64,000 nucleotides of DNA, taken from NCBI RefSeq assembly GCF_035582795.1, contig NC_134369.1, positions 58,156,001-58,220,000 of the forward strand. The letters run 5' to 3'. Positions 26,001-38,010 of this stretch are shown piece after piece. Below the pieces are notes generated by a model that was not told where the DNA came from, ran no database searches, and worked only from the letters and a program-made list of their open reading frames with translations. The stretch is from Mycteria americana (Eukaryota > Chordata > Aves > Ciconiiformes > Ciconiidae). Within the stretch, counting starts at the first letter, position 1. Each line of letters begins with the position of its first letter. A program made the translations under genes and the position numbers.

Positions 26001-29000
26001 ATACACTGTATGTAATCTTACAGATGCCGTCTCCTAAGATAAGAGTATATTTTTGTCTTGAACAGCTGTACATATTTTCTCAAAGAAGCTAGAAGATACC
26101 TAGGAAAAAACCAATCTGTTTTTACAGCAGAGTGTCTAAGAGTGAAGTATCAGGATATTGAGTAATATCAGTCATATGATTTTTATCTTGTCTGCTGTTC
26201 TCTGAGAATGTGCAATCATTAAGCAAAAAATGAAGAGAAGCATCTTTGCACTTCTGGATCGTTCATAGACTTCCAAATATATTTGTCTTGTTTTCAATAT
26301 GAATAGTGAAAACACAAAAAGAAGGGATAAATGTACCCAAGTTAATAAAGACTTTGGAATAGCCAGAGCAGAGACACCTCCAGAAAATCTTTGTCAGGTT
26401 TTCTGCTGGGTCCGTACATGCTAGAACAAGATTAACCGAGTTACTCAAGAGTTACCTGAACATTCTGTACCAACAATCCAACAAAAAACTTGCCTTTTCT
26501 ACTGAGTTAGAGCTTCCTGAAATACGGATCTCATCATTGCACTGGGACACAGCTTTAAAAAATTCTCATAGCTGTGTAATATTTGAAGTCTTTTCTCAGA
26601 CAGAAAACAAGAGGAATTTGGGAGAATTTTAGCACTTTCATTATGAAGACCCTAAAACTCACTCCTTAAGAATAGTCAGTGTCTGATAGTCTGTTTTTCA
26701 TGGAAAGAAGGGGATAAAAAGCTCTTAGAAACCCCAATCCCACTGTTTTCAAACTCACAGTAGGGAAAAAAGAAATCATATTGCAAGTCCAGGAAAACTC
26801 ATCAGAGAATAGAGCTTTGCTTTCAAAACAAATTCCCTCCCAGTAACCAAGTCAACAGCAAAAGTACACCTGAACTCTTTAGCAATGCTAATCAATATAA
26901 AGCTAGAAAAACCTGAGAATAAGTGCCATTTAGCTAGAACCTCTGCTTTTCTTTAGAAGTTACATATAAGCCAGCCTTGTTCTATTGTCACTCATGTTTT
27001 TTTAAAACTCCCTCTCAGTACTCCATACATTTGAGTTTCCCTTACCTGACCTAAAGGTTTATCTTCCTTCCTTCTTGCATTTAGCATACTTCAAATTTTC
27101 CACCCATTGAGCTGAAAAGTTATGCCTCTGCCTGGTTGAATCACAGCTGTGAACACACAGGGTGCTTTAAAGTGGAGACAAAAGCTTTCCCTAGCCAATC
27201 CTCTATAATTGGAGTAACTCTGGGTGAGTGGGCAGCTACTAAAGAATCACGCCCTACAGTACAGCCTTTGGGTGCTGACCCACAAACCCCGCGGCTGGCA
27301 GGCAGATGGCTGAACCAGCTTCTCCCCTCAGCTGGGTGCCCCTCTCAGCAAGAACGCATGACCAGGGACAGAGGGAGGAGAGGGCATCCCTGTACCCTGA
27401 CAGCCCTGAGGTAGGTAGGCACAACTGCAATGGGAAAGCACAGGGGATGAGAGCACCACAGCCACACTTTAAATTTGGACTCTGCAGGCTGCTGTCTTCA
27501 CACAGATGAAGCTGCACCTGCTAGCAATCACCACGGCAGTGATATACCACGTGCTGAGAAGAAATGCTAGTGCTCTGGGACTGAGGGAGCCTGGTCACGG
27601 TCCAACACCCCGCTAAGGAGTTAAATATTGGCGAACAGACACTAATTGGGATACACACCAGAAAAACACAAGGAGCAAAGTAGCCTGTTGAAAGCATGCT
27701 ATCTTCAGTCTAATGATAAGCAAGTCCAAAGCATTCAGACATTGTGGCAAAGCTGCTAAGTGAAACTTCAACAAAATGCTTCAGGACTCTTGATGTTCCT
27801 GAAGGGGTGGATTTGACTTAGTTTTGCTGCAGTACTCTATTTACCTCCCCTACACGTTAACTCCTCAACTCAATTCAGCAAGGCTGGGCTGGTTTTTGCG
27901 ATCCCTGCAAACAAATCCAATCATCCAGGTTTGCAGATCCACTAGTGCTGAGCTTTGTACGCTAAGGTATGCCAGCATGGTGATAGTGCTGCAAACCAAG
28001 GCAGACTTCAGACTATGGCTAATTTGCAGAGAATGGAGCTGTCAAAATGCGGAAATCCATTTCTCCCACTCACGTTATCTGAGATTACAGGTAAACTCCA
28101 CAAAAAAGGGAGTGAACTAGGGCTAGAGGTCCAGCTCTTCTTTATATTAACTGAATTTATACATGCGTGCCCAGAGGCAGAACTGGCCATAGCTGGTTTT
28201 CCTCCTGCAGTGTTTCTGCTTTGGCAGAAGGAAGTACGCGGTGGGCGTGCTCTGTGGGACCTGCACCCCTGTGCCTCTGGAGGTGCTCTGTCTCTTTGCC
28301 ACAGCTCCATGATTTCCTATTAGCTGTTTGACTGACTGAAAGCACTGGAAACACACAAACCGCTTTTTCCCAGAGTCAACAGCAAAACAGAAGGCAAATG
28401 CTTTGTGGTGCTAAAGGTGACCAGGAAATGTTTGCTTTGTGGAAATTCTCTCTCCTCTCTCCCTATACAAACATAGACTATATATAGAGACACACACATA
28501 TATACACCTACATAGGCAAACACAGATAGATATTTATTAGCATCTTGTCAGAGAAGTAAAATACATGTTCCTCTGCATAATCATGTTATCCACGCAGCCC
28601 TGTCCTCCCCATTACTAGGGGATGATCCTACAAGGAGCCTCCACCACTTCCTTCCCGGTTCCCACATTTTTATTTCATACAAAAAGATCAACAAATATTT
28701 TCATCAGACATTTCTGATGTGTCCATTCGTTAGGATCAAGACCATAGACCATTGCGTTTGTTTATTTCTTCTCCTTTGCTTGGGCAAGGATCTTTTTTTT
28801 CTTCTAGTTAATGCCAAAATTTCCAAGTCATGAGGATCTGGGACTATCCCTCATGGGCAAACAAACAAGCAAAAGCAGTTATCTTCCCACAAGCCTTCAT
28901 TTTGTGTAGAGATTTACAGTAAGTAACAGAGTCAAGTAATGAAGAAGATGGACTAACCATTTACAAGAACAAGGGCACCGGTTTAAAATGTAAGAGCTTT

Positions 29001-29030
29001 CTAAACAGCTGTCGTCTTTTTTTTCTTGGC
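20002..29030. other. Non-coding, nothing recognised
   Basis: Nine kilobases without a recognisable repeat or exon except the (TG)n at 24699. A GT-rich patch lies near 21037-21080. The stretch 27245-27420 is richer in GC than its surroundings but has no recognisable exon. Confidence 0.55.
24699..24714. repeat. (TG)n microsatellite
   Basis: Eight uninterrupted TG units, followed by an alternating GCACGCATGC purine-pyrimidine stretch. Confidence 0.9.
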
Positions 29031-29035
29031 CAGTT

Positions 29036-29627
29036 TGTCCTGGTTTAACCTCAGCTGGCAACTAAGCACCACACAGCTGCTCACTCATTCCCCTGCCGTG
29101 GGATCAGGGAGAAAATCAGAAGGGTACAAGTGAGAAAACTCGTGGGTTGAGATAAAGACAGTTTAATAAGTAAAGCAAAAGTCACAGACACAAGCAAAGC
29201 AAAACAAGGGTTTCATTCACTCCTTCCCATGGGCAGGCAGGTGTTCAGCCATCTCCAGGAAAGCAGGGCTCCATCACGCATAACGGTTACTTGGGAAGAC
29301 AAACGCCATCACTCCAAATGTCCCCCCTTCCTTCTTTTTCCCCAGCTTTACATGCTGAGCATGATATCATATGGTATGGAATAGCCCTTTGGTCAGTGGG
29401 GGTCAGCTGTCCCGGCTGTGTCCCCTCCCAGCTCCTTGTGCCCCCCCAGCCCACTCGCTGTGGGGTGGGGTGAGAAGCAGAAAAGGCCTTGACTCTGTGT
29501 AAGCACTGCTCAGCAGTAACTAAAACACCCCTGTATTACCAACACTGTTTTCAGCACAAGTCCAAAACATAGCCCCATACTAGCTACTATAAAGAAAATT
29601 AACTCTATCCCAGCCAAAACCAGCACA
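29036..29627 (-). mobile_element. Solo LTR, same ERVL-like family
   Basis: This is a second copy of the family at 9406-9959, about 592 bp, with TG...CA ends. The flanks are CAGTT (29031-29035) and GAGTT (29628-29632), a 5-bp target duplication with one change. On the sense (minus) strand the TATA-like site has become CATGTAAAG (29346-29354) and the CRE-like site TGATATCA (29362-29369), so both promoter motifs look damaged. There is no internal coding region. Confidence 0.9.
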
Positions 29628-30580
29628 GAGTTGCAAGTTCATTCTCAAAGCAATACTACTCAACATGGTTAAAGTAGTCATAATGAATCAGACATGAATG
29701 CAATTCATGAATGGCTGGGATATTGTTCACAGAAGATTTTAATTTTTAACATAAGTATTTTTTCTAAAACAGCATGTACAGGCATGCTGTGCAAGACAAC
29801 CGAATGCTCTCACCTTCTACTTACATCATTCTGCCAAGAAACTTTTTTTTTTTTTTTCATTAAAAGAGTCACCGTATAGTCAAGAAATTCCAGCCAGCCG
29901 GCTCAACAACAGGGACATTTCCCAGAAGCAGAAGGAAGGAGAAGTAACAAAGTGGAGTCAGTTTTGTGTAGGTGTTTCCTGCAACGTTATGGAAACAGTC
30001 TTTTTTGGAAATATAAGACGACAGCTATTTGTTTTTTTCCACAATAGACATAGTCTACAAATTGGCATTCATATCATCATTACAGCTCATAATTGTACAG
30101 TATGAGGCATCTGGAATTTTATTCTGCTACACTTTGCATCATGGTTTACTGTATAGACAGGTATAAACTGTATAAACCTTAGACAGGTTTACTGTATAAG
30201 TAGTTTCCCCTGCACATTTGTGTCTTTTTTTTTTTAAAGGGTTAAATGGAACACATTAATAAGGTTTGACTTAGGATAAATGAATTCTGATCAAATATGT
30301 TTAAAAAATTGAAGAAGGATTTGACTTAAATACCAGAATCAAACAATTTCAAATTTGGTACTATTTTGAAGCTAGGTAAAATAAGGATCCAAACTGTGTA
30401 GGAGTACCAAACTAGGTAAAGTAAGGAGCCAAACTGTATAAAACCTATCTAGGTTTTATAAGATTTTAAATGAAAATCCCAGATAAAACTCTCATAACTT
30501 TGGCATATACCTGGCTCAGGCAAGAATCCTTATTCATTATTTGTTTTGGAACCCTTTTCCCTCTTGGGAAACTAACCCCC

Positions 30581-30677
30581 TTTTTTTTTCCTTCTTTCCT
30601 TACTTCCATCCTTCCTTCCAAGCAGCAGCATTTCTCCTCCTTCATCCTTCCTTCCTTCCCAGCAACAGCATTCTCCT
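30581..30677. repeat. CTTC-rich simple repeat with tandem duplication
   Basis: Pyrimidine-rich CTTC repeats contain two adjacent copies of a block of about 38 bp (30603-30638 and 30639-30677), each CTTCC(A)TCC...AGCA(G/A)CAGCATT...CTCCTC. The open frames across it are low-complexity artefacts. Confidence 0.75.
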
Positions 30678-32252
30678 CTGTTTGTTTTCCTTAGCAGCAT
30701 TACATTCTCTTCCAGAACTTGCATCCGCTCATTTCCTCTTCACTTGTTCCTGCCCTGATATCCTGCCATGAGCTTTTTGTGCCTGCTGCAGAAAACTGTC
30801 GCGTGCCATACAACACAGTGCTTTATGTTCTACAGCAGTTGCAAAAGTGACGGTACACAAGTTCAAAGGTGACACGATTAACTTAAATTAGAACATTTTT
30901 CAAAATTAACAAAGCTGGCCAGAAGACAAGATTTCTGTATCACAGAAAAATTGGGAAGGGCAGAAGGACTAAGTGAAACTCCCATCTGGAATTAAAGAAC
31001 CATGACATTTTTAATGAAAGCAAGAAACCAAAACACAGAACACATGCACACACAGAGGAGAAATCTGCCTGGGAACGGGTAGCACAGGGTAGGGATTCTG
31101 AACAAGGCATCCTCCTTCTTAAGCAAGTGTCGGGGGGATAAACTGTAGTGAGTTGGGCTCTTTCATTCTCTCATTGTTGGAGCTGCTCCACTTTGTAAAG
31201 ATAATAAATTGTTCAGCTGGCCAGACAGAGCAAGAGTGAATCTGGGTCTCCTGCTAAGCTGTTAGCAGTCAGGATGTCTCCTCCTTTGTTCAAGATCAGA
31301 AATGACATCTTTAAAATATTTTCTGTTAAATTCCCCGAATGTTTTGTGAAAAAAATCTTTCTTTTAAAATCAGTTTCTCCAGAAACTTTCTGTTCCAATA
31401 GTCATTTTAATAGGAAAAGAAAATTCCCCTCCTCCAAAGTTTAGTAAAATATCTTCTACATAGCTGTAGTAATAGGCGAGTGTGAGGTACCAGCAAGTGT
31501 GATCCATTAACTGTTATCACTGTGCAGACAGGAAAAGGTCTCTGATCTTGTGTCAGGATGCAGAGCCACCCCGTGACAACCCAACACCATGTGACTGCTC
31601 AGTCTTTGAAGGTTCTTTGGGTTTTGTTAGCTTTGGGTACAATAGTTCTTTGAAGGAGCTGTGGCATATACTAAGGGAATCTGTCTCTCTAACTAAATTC
31701 TCACCATGTTTTTTTTTGTTGACTGACATTCGGGAAAGAGCAGACAGACATATCTTCTTGGTGAACACCAGTGCTCAAAACCCACGTATACAGAGTGAAA
31801 AACAAATTGTCTGCACCAGATTCCAGTAAGGCTCTGACATCTCCTGTTGCTAACAAAGGGATAACAATAAATTATCATACAGTTTCATTTCAGAACACTG
31901 GCAAAGCACGAAAAGGCAAAAATAAAATCGTAATCCAAACACTGTTGTAAATCGGTGTTGTAAATCACACCACTTCTCCAGCTGAGAAGTGTCCTGAACC
32001 TACCAGATCTCTGTGTTGAAAGCCACATGCATGTTTGTACAACTTAGTTAATCACCAAATCCCTATCAGCATGTATTTGAATACTTAGTTCTTCCAGTAG
32101 AAATATGGTGTATTCCTGCTTAAGAATTGTTGTCATTAGAGTTCCCCTGGGTTTTCAGCAGAGAAACAGACTACATTTGGATGTATGTCCAATTTTATCT
32201 GCTGTGACTATCGAGGTAATTGCAATACAGTCTGACGTTCGCTATAGTTATT

Positions 32253-32265
32253 CACACACACACAC
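32253..32265. repeat. (CA)n microsatellite
   Basis: Six CA units, short. Confidence 0.8.
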
Positions 32266-35200
32266 CATTTCCAATGTGTACATCTGGTTTTGAGCTTTCC
32301 TCTGCAGTATACAGACTGTGGTGATTTTTAATCATGATATCTGAAAACTGACTTCTTTCCAATTGCAAATGCTTTGCGTACTGGCTAAGTCAGGAACAGA
32401 GCTATGAAAATAATATGAAATGACTGTCCAAGCTGCTCAAGCAACAGCATAGGAGAACATGTTTGACCTAGGGAGGGCAAGGCAAAATGGCTTTCTGAAG
32501 TTTATCATTTAAGAAGTGAAGCACATTCCAGACTAGACTTCTCCTGGAGAAGGGAACTCACCAGTGCTTGCACTGCCACACTCTGCTTGTAGGAGTTCTT
32601 GAAAGAGTATGACATTTTAAAAAACAAAACAAAAAACCCTCCACCAATTATTTTAGTAAAGACAACCTACTATTTAGACAATAAGTATCATGTCATGCTT
32701 GTATTGCCTTCCATAACACAAATAAGTGATGCTCTGGATCATTCACTGGGACGGTCCATGAGAAAAGCCAGGCTTTTCAGGAGTTTGAAATTTGAGTTTA
32801 ATGTAGCTATTGAGATAGGTCTACAGCTGTTGTCAGAGGTTCTAAATTAAACTGAAACCATCTCAAGAAGCCCATGTAGTAGAGGTGCTAACTTGAACAA
32901 CCTGGATAAATATCACCTCCTCCAAGTTCTACCTCCTTGAAATTAAGGCTGTAATTTCAATTGAACATTATATAGTTAATCATACTTTCTAGCCTATTCT
33001 GTTCTCAGAGCCCAACGTGCTGTTTGAAATCTGCACCATTACTCAGTGAAGCTGTCCATATATCCCTTTGGTGGAAGGCATTAAGAGAACGCAAGGCATT
33101 ATTACTAATTTATAGAGAGGACAGTTTCTGCCTGTGATGCCTTCTGCACTAAGGACTCCTCTGCTTGCACAGAGCCATCAGCGTGTGGCTTAGCAATAGA
33201 AAATGTAGTAGCGACTGAAACATTTCCAGCTGCTGGTGGGGATGACTATTTGTAGTTGCAAATATGTTTTGCAGACATAATATGACAGTTTAGAACATCT
33301 TTTATGTTTTTGCAAAATGCAACAGAGACTTAATCAACTCCAGAGTAACATAATCAGTTACCTGTATGATAAGAAATGAGGAAAGCAGCAGCTGTCAAAG
33401 AAATAGCTATTAGATTTTGGGAAAGCAACCAGTCAGCACCACATACTATGAGCTTCCAGTCTTTGCTATTAGAGATAGTTGGGCTTTTCTCAAAGGCCAC
33501 ACTTTTGAAAGCCAGTGGTGAAAATGTGCAGGAAATGCTGCATTATTGCAAATACCCTGAACAACAGTGTAAATGATAGTGATTGGAGGTACTGGAGGTG
33601 GCAAATCTCTGCCTTTTTTCTAAATGGCTGCTACAATGTTCTCAAGGTGCTAGAAGCAAAGTGCTTTCAGGGCACAGGGCCAGTTCATCTGAAAGGCAAA
33701 TCCCTCCGTTAAGTATTTAATGCACAAAGGGAGCAATATTGGCAAGTACTATTTGGCCATTAGACATGCACATTTAGCCTAGTCATGAGAACTTAGAGCT
33801 GCTACTCAGGGAAAAGAGCAGTATTTCAATTGCTAAGAGAAAGGAGTGGCTAAACTAAGCTGAAGAAGTCCCATAGGAGTAATGCAACAAACAGCAAAGC
33901 TTTAGAGGACATCCACGTGCATATCAGTGAGGGAGTCTTAAGTGGAATTTTGTGCACTGCTGAACAGCTCTTCTGTGCCTCCATTACTGCAAGGAGACTA
34001 AAGGAGCATCAGTTACTACATCTTCTTGGGGAACAGAAGTGCTTCAGGACTTACAGTTTTTTCCTCTTATTATTCCACCTCTGTTCTATTAATATCGCCC
34101 AGTGCTTTCTGCAGGATATTCCCATTGTTCTTTGTAATGAAGATATCAAGCAATTTATGTCATTGGCATGCTTCATCAGTGCTCTCCTATCTTTCATACT
34201 GAGACCAGCCCTGTAACTATTTAATTAGTTGAATCCCAAGACCAGTTCTAAGAACCTACCCTAGGAACAGTTCCTCCAGCCCACCTCTCAAAAACTGTCA
34301 TCGACCAGCTGAAAATTCATATATTTCTTTTCCAGCTTAGCTGTTTTCATCATCGTACTTGCAGTAGTTCTGATCTATCTGGGTTTCAGGAAAGGTTTTT
34401 TTCTAAAGCAGGAAATTCTTACTTTAACAAAGCAATATAATCTAGCCGCACAAGCTAGTCTTGATAAAATCACTAGCATTTTATTTATCACTGGATACAG
34501 GTTACTTTAGCTATTCACTGGGCTCAGGGTATTGTCTGCCACTTGATAGACACATTGTGCTGTTTGATACCATCAGATCTGCCATTTCACATGACATTAG
34601 ACTCCTGCAATGGATATTAAATGGGTCTCACAACATCATTGCATTAAGCTCTTTGAATTTTGCAGTGGTGATGGAGTACAGCAATCCCTTGTCATACAAC
34701 AGAGAATTCCCGTGGTGCCTGCAGTGCTTAGGGGAGGGAATGCAACCTCCTTTCACCCTCCTCCAACTTGGTAAACCACATGTCACATCATAAAACTCAG
34801 GAAGTTTATAGTCTCTCATTTGTCCTCGTATTTCAGTTAAACTGTGCGAGTTGTGATCATTCAGCTCTATAGACAGACACCATGAGTGCTGCAGGAGGGT
34901 TAAGGGAAATGAAAGATTTCAGCTCTGGGACAAGGCTTAGGCTTTCCCAGCAGTTACTGCCACCCAACAGGGAGCCCTGTGTGGTTCCTGGTGCCAAAGC
35001 ATGTTACTCACTCCAAGCAGCGCTTTTGCTGCTTCTCTCCTGTACAAATGGGCAGTTAGGCTCACTCCCATCCATTACTGTTTGCAATACACTGCAACGG
35101 GGGACGTATCAAGCTAGGCAGTGAGCCAGATAGGCACAGGAATAAGTTATGTTAATAGACGGTCATTTTCTCAGCAACAGATCCAATGCTGAGTGCAAAT

Positions 35201-36074
35201 TCTGCAAAGATTAAGTGTGAGCAAAACATTATCTGATCATTGCCCCTGTTGGCAGGAGGCCTTTCAGCTAATGATAGAAACTAGTGAGCTTTGTGAGTTT
35301 AAGCAAATAAGACAAAGCTTTGGGTTTATTTCACCCATACAACAAACCGAGTGTGTTGTCCTTCTTTACTTATTTCTACCCAACAGTAATCAGGGCCCCA
35401 GACAGCGCTGTCTCCATCAGGCACATTTCCCTTCTCCTCCACCTGTGTGACTTGCAAATTTGCCCCTGACCTACATCTGCCATCTTCATCTCTCCATTTT
35501 CTTCAGCATCTCCTCTGTCTGTGCTTTGAGAAAGGGAGCCACTCAGTCTGAAAGCTGGGCTGAGTGGCAATCTTAAACCGGTGCATTTGGGGATGTATCC
35601 TGCTCTGGCATTATTTAAAATGCCTGCCTAGTGAAGTAGCATCATTCCTGCTTACGTTATTGCTGTAAGCTAGTGCTTGCCCTCAAAGGCACCAAAGAAC
35701 TTGAGAAAAGGAAGGGAAAAACTTGATACCACTTCCAAAGTTTGACCCTCTACCCCTTACCTTACCAAGAATGAAATACAAAACATCACCTTGGATGAAG
35801 ATCCAGGTGAAGATCAAGTAAACAAATCCCAAAAGAACAGAAGTCAGACGTGGCAGCAGATGGACCCTAAGCTCAACGATACACTCAGAGCTTTCTGAAA
35901 GCACATGCTGTCAGCAAAGCCCAAGATACCAATGGGCAAAACCAGGCTGACCCAATATCATTTACCTGGGAAAACACAGAGCACTGATAAGACACAATGT
36001 CAGAAGTGTGATAAACACATGTATAGGCATGATAGGGCTCACCCTATCTCTGAAAGAGCAGACATAATCTGTGA

Positions 36075-36300
36075 GTCTCCTAGCCCTAACCTGAACCCTA
36101 GACATGGGCTGAGTCTTGGACCATGACGACCAGCCATGGTTCCCATGAAAAAATTCTCAAGGAAGAACTCGTTTGGATGACTGCTCTTTACTTCTGCAGT
36201 GCTTTTGCAGTCCCAGTCCTACTGCAGCTCCTAGATTTCTCTCTCTCCTGACCCTAACCTTAATCTAAACGCTAGTTGTTGGCTGAGCTTTGGACAATGA
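36075..36300. repeat. Dispersed direct repeat pair of about 52-58 bp
   Basis: The segments 36075-36126 and 36243-36300 share TCTCCT..CCCTAACCT, a CTAGA/CTAGT step, then GGCTGAG(T/C)(C/T)TTGGAC(C/A)ATGA. They lie about 170 bp apart in the same orientation. The source is unknown. Confidence 0.7.
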
Positions 36301-36667
36301 GCACTCACAGTTAACTTTACCTGGTCTCATATGAGGAATGCCAAAAAGAACAGAACAAAATACCCTGCCAGCCTTGCAGAGTGAGTTTGTGGTCAGTTTT
36401 CTCCTGTTTGAATACTTTCCTTCTCAGTTGCTAAAACATTTTGAGCAAACACACTACAATACACACAGAAAAAGTATAGATTCAGCTGTGACTTGAGTGT
36501 GTTGTGTGAGAGTAATGTGCCCTGCTGTAAGAGTCTCAGAAAGTTACCATCTTGGTTCAGGGGGACACAAAGCTACTCAGGACTCCTGACAACAGGTTCT
36601 GGAGCAGAGTTGCATTAAGTCCAAGGGGGCAGGAGTGGCTGGTCCATGAAGATTAAGCTCCTGGAGA

Positions 36668-36704
36668 ATTAAAGAAGATTAAAGAAGATTAGAAGATTAA
36701 AGAG
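36668..36704. repeat. AAGATTAAAG tandem repeat
   Basis: About four units of a roughly 10-bp AATTAAAGAAG/ATTAAAGAAG motif, followed shortly by a GAGAGAGAGAG run near 36734. Confidence 0.8.
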
Positions 36705-37944
36705 AACAGCAGCAAGTAATTCAGTATTCACAAGGAGAGAGAGAGAAGTTGCGAGATTGACATTATAAACCTTGCAATTGATGATATTTTCCAAAGGTGG
36801 AAGAATCAGATTCATGTCCCTGCTTCAACAATTATTTAAGTATATATACTCATTTGAAATAGCTTCATAAAGAGAAATACTCTCAATCAACATTATTCAA
36901 TAAGCTTGTGGCCTCTTAGTATACAGGCATGTGGATCCCCCGAGTTCCAGATTTTGTTCCAAGTTAAACAGAATGGAGACTTGGAAATAGGTCTCTCATT
37001 TGCCCAATGACTACAAAGAGAGGAACAAATTGGCCTATGCTTGATTAACACCTAGATTTAAAAGCATCATATACTTCATTCCTTCATAGATACATACCAT
37101 GCTGAGAAAGCTGGGGATGGAGAAAAAAAGAACTCAGTAAATCAGAACAGCTTAAACTTTCTCAGAGGTGTTTGAATAGCAGAAATTGAAGCGTGTGCTG
37201 GGAGGGGAGAAAGGCAGTGATCATCTCTATTTTCGGAATAGTTTGATAGTTTTTGAATTCATCTTCTTTCTCTGCTCGTGAACTACAATGGTAAAAGCTG
37301 CTGAACAAGTACAGGAAGTTCTACTGTGTTTACTAATCCACCATGTACGAAAGAGAAGGGAAAAGCTGCACAGTGTTAACATAATAGAAATCTCCAGGAA
37401 AACAAAACATTAAACCAGTTATTCAGGTCTAAATTTAACTTAGGGAATTGTTCCTGTGAACACATCACTACGTACAGGTCTTGTATGTATCAAATTTTCA
37501 ATTCTTGATGGCCCCACAGTTAGAGACCTCATTTACTTTTATTGCCAAACACTTTCAAATATTAGCCGAAGGTTTATTGTGAAAAAACAGCTGAGGGATT
37601 TACTCTCGTATTGCATTCCTTTGTCTAAACTATGATATGCCTCAAAACAACCCGAGAACAGTATTCAAGGGATTTGGCATTTTCTACTATTTATTTGCTT
37701 ATATTCTTTCTTTTTTAATTTAATGAAGCTTTGATGCAGCCTTTCTCTGCAAGAGGAATGTTCTCACCCATCTTATCACCAACAGCAGTGCTTTTCTAGG
37801 ATCTATGAAAGTTTTCCATACAAGAGGAATTACACAGCTCCAAAGAACAGCTAAGTGAGCTAACACATGCAACAAAACCGCAACTAAATCTTTATGGCAC
37901 TTTGTTTTAAGAAGTGCCCAAGCTCACCATCTAGCCCTTGTGCT

Positions 37945-38010
37945 CACCACTGACTGGGAGTAAGTCGTGTAGCCTCATAACAGCTCATCTGATAAATTTT
38001 CACAGGAAAA
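37945..38010 (+). mobile_element. Possible MIR-like SINE body fragment
   Basis: CACCACTGACTGGGAGTAAG followed by a CTCATCTGATAAAT-type end resembles the MIR/CORE-SINE body (accessible as the segment around the usual GGCAAGTCACTTAACCT). It is short and diverged, with low certainty. Confidence 0.3.

Noticed and set aside
28008-28356. Overlapping frames, and a tRNA-like feel to the GC-rich stretch
   Set aside because: No A and B box in correct spacing and no cloverleaf could be drawn; frames overlap on both strands without features.
36080-36100. CCCTAACCTGAACCCTAG as an interstitial telomere repeat
   Set aside because: It is not a tandem TTAGGG array; only two imperfect units occur, and the match extends into a longer unrelated repeat.
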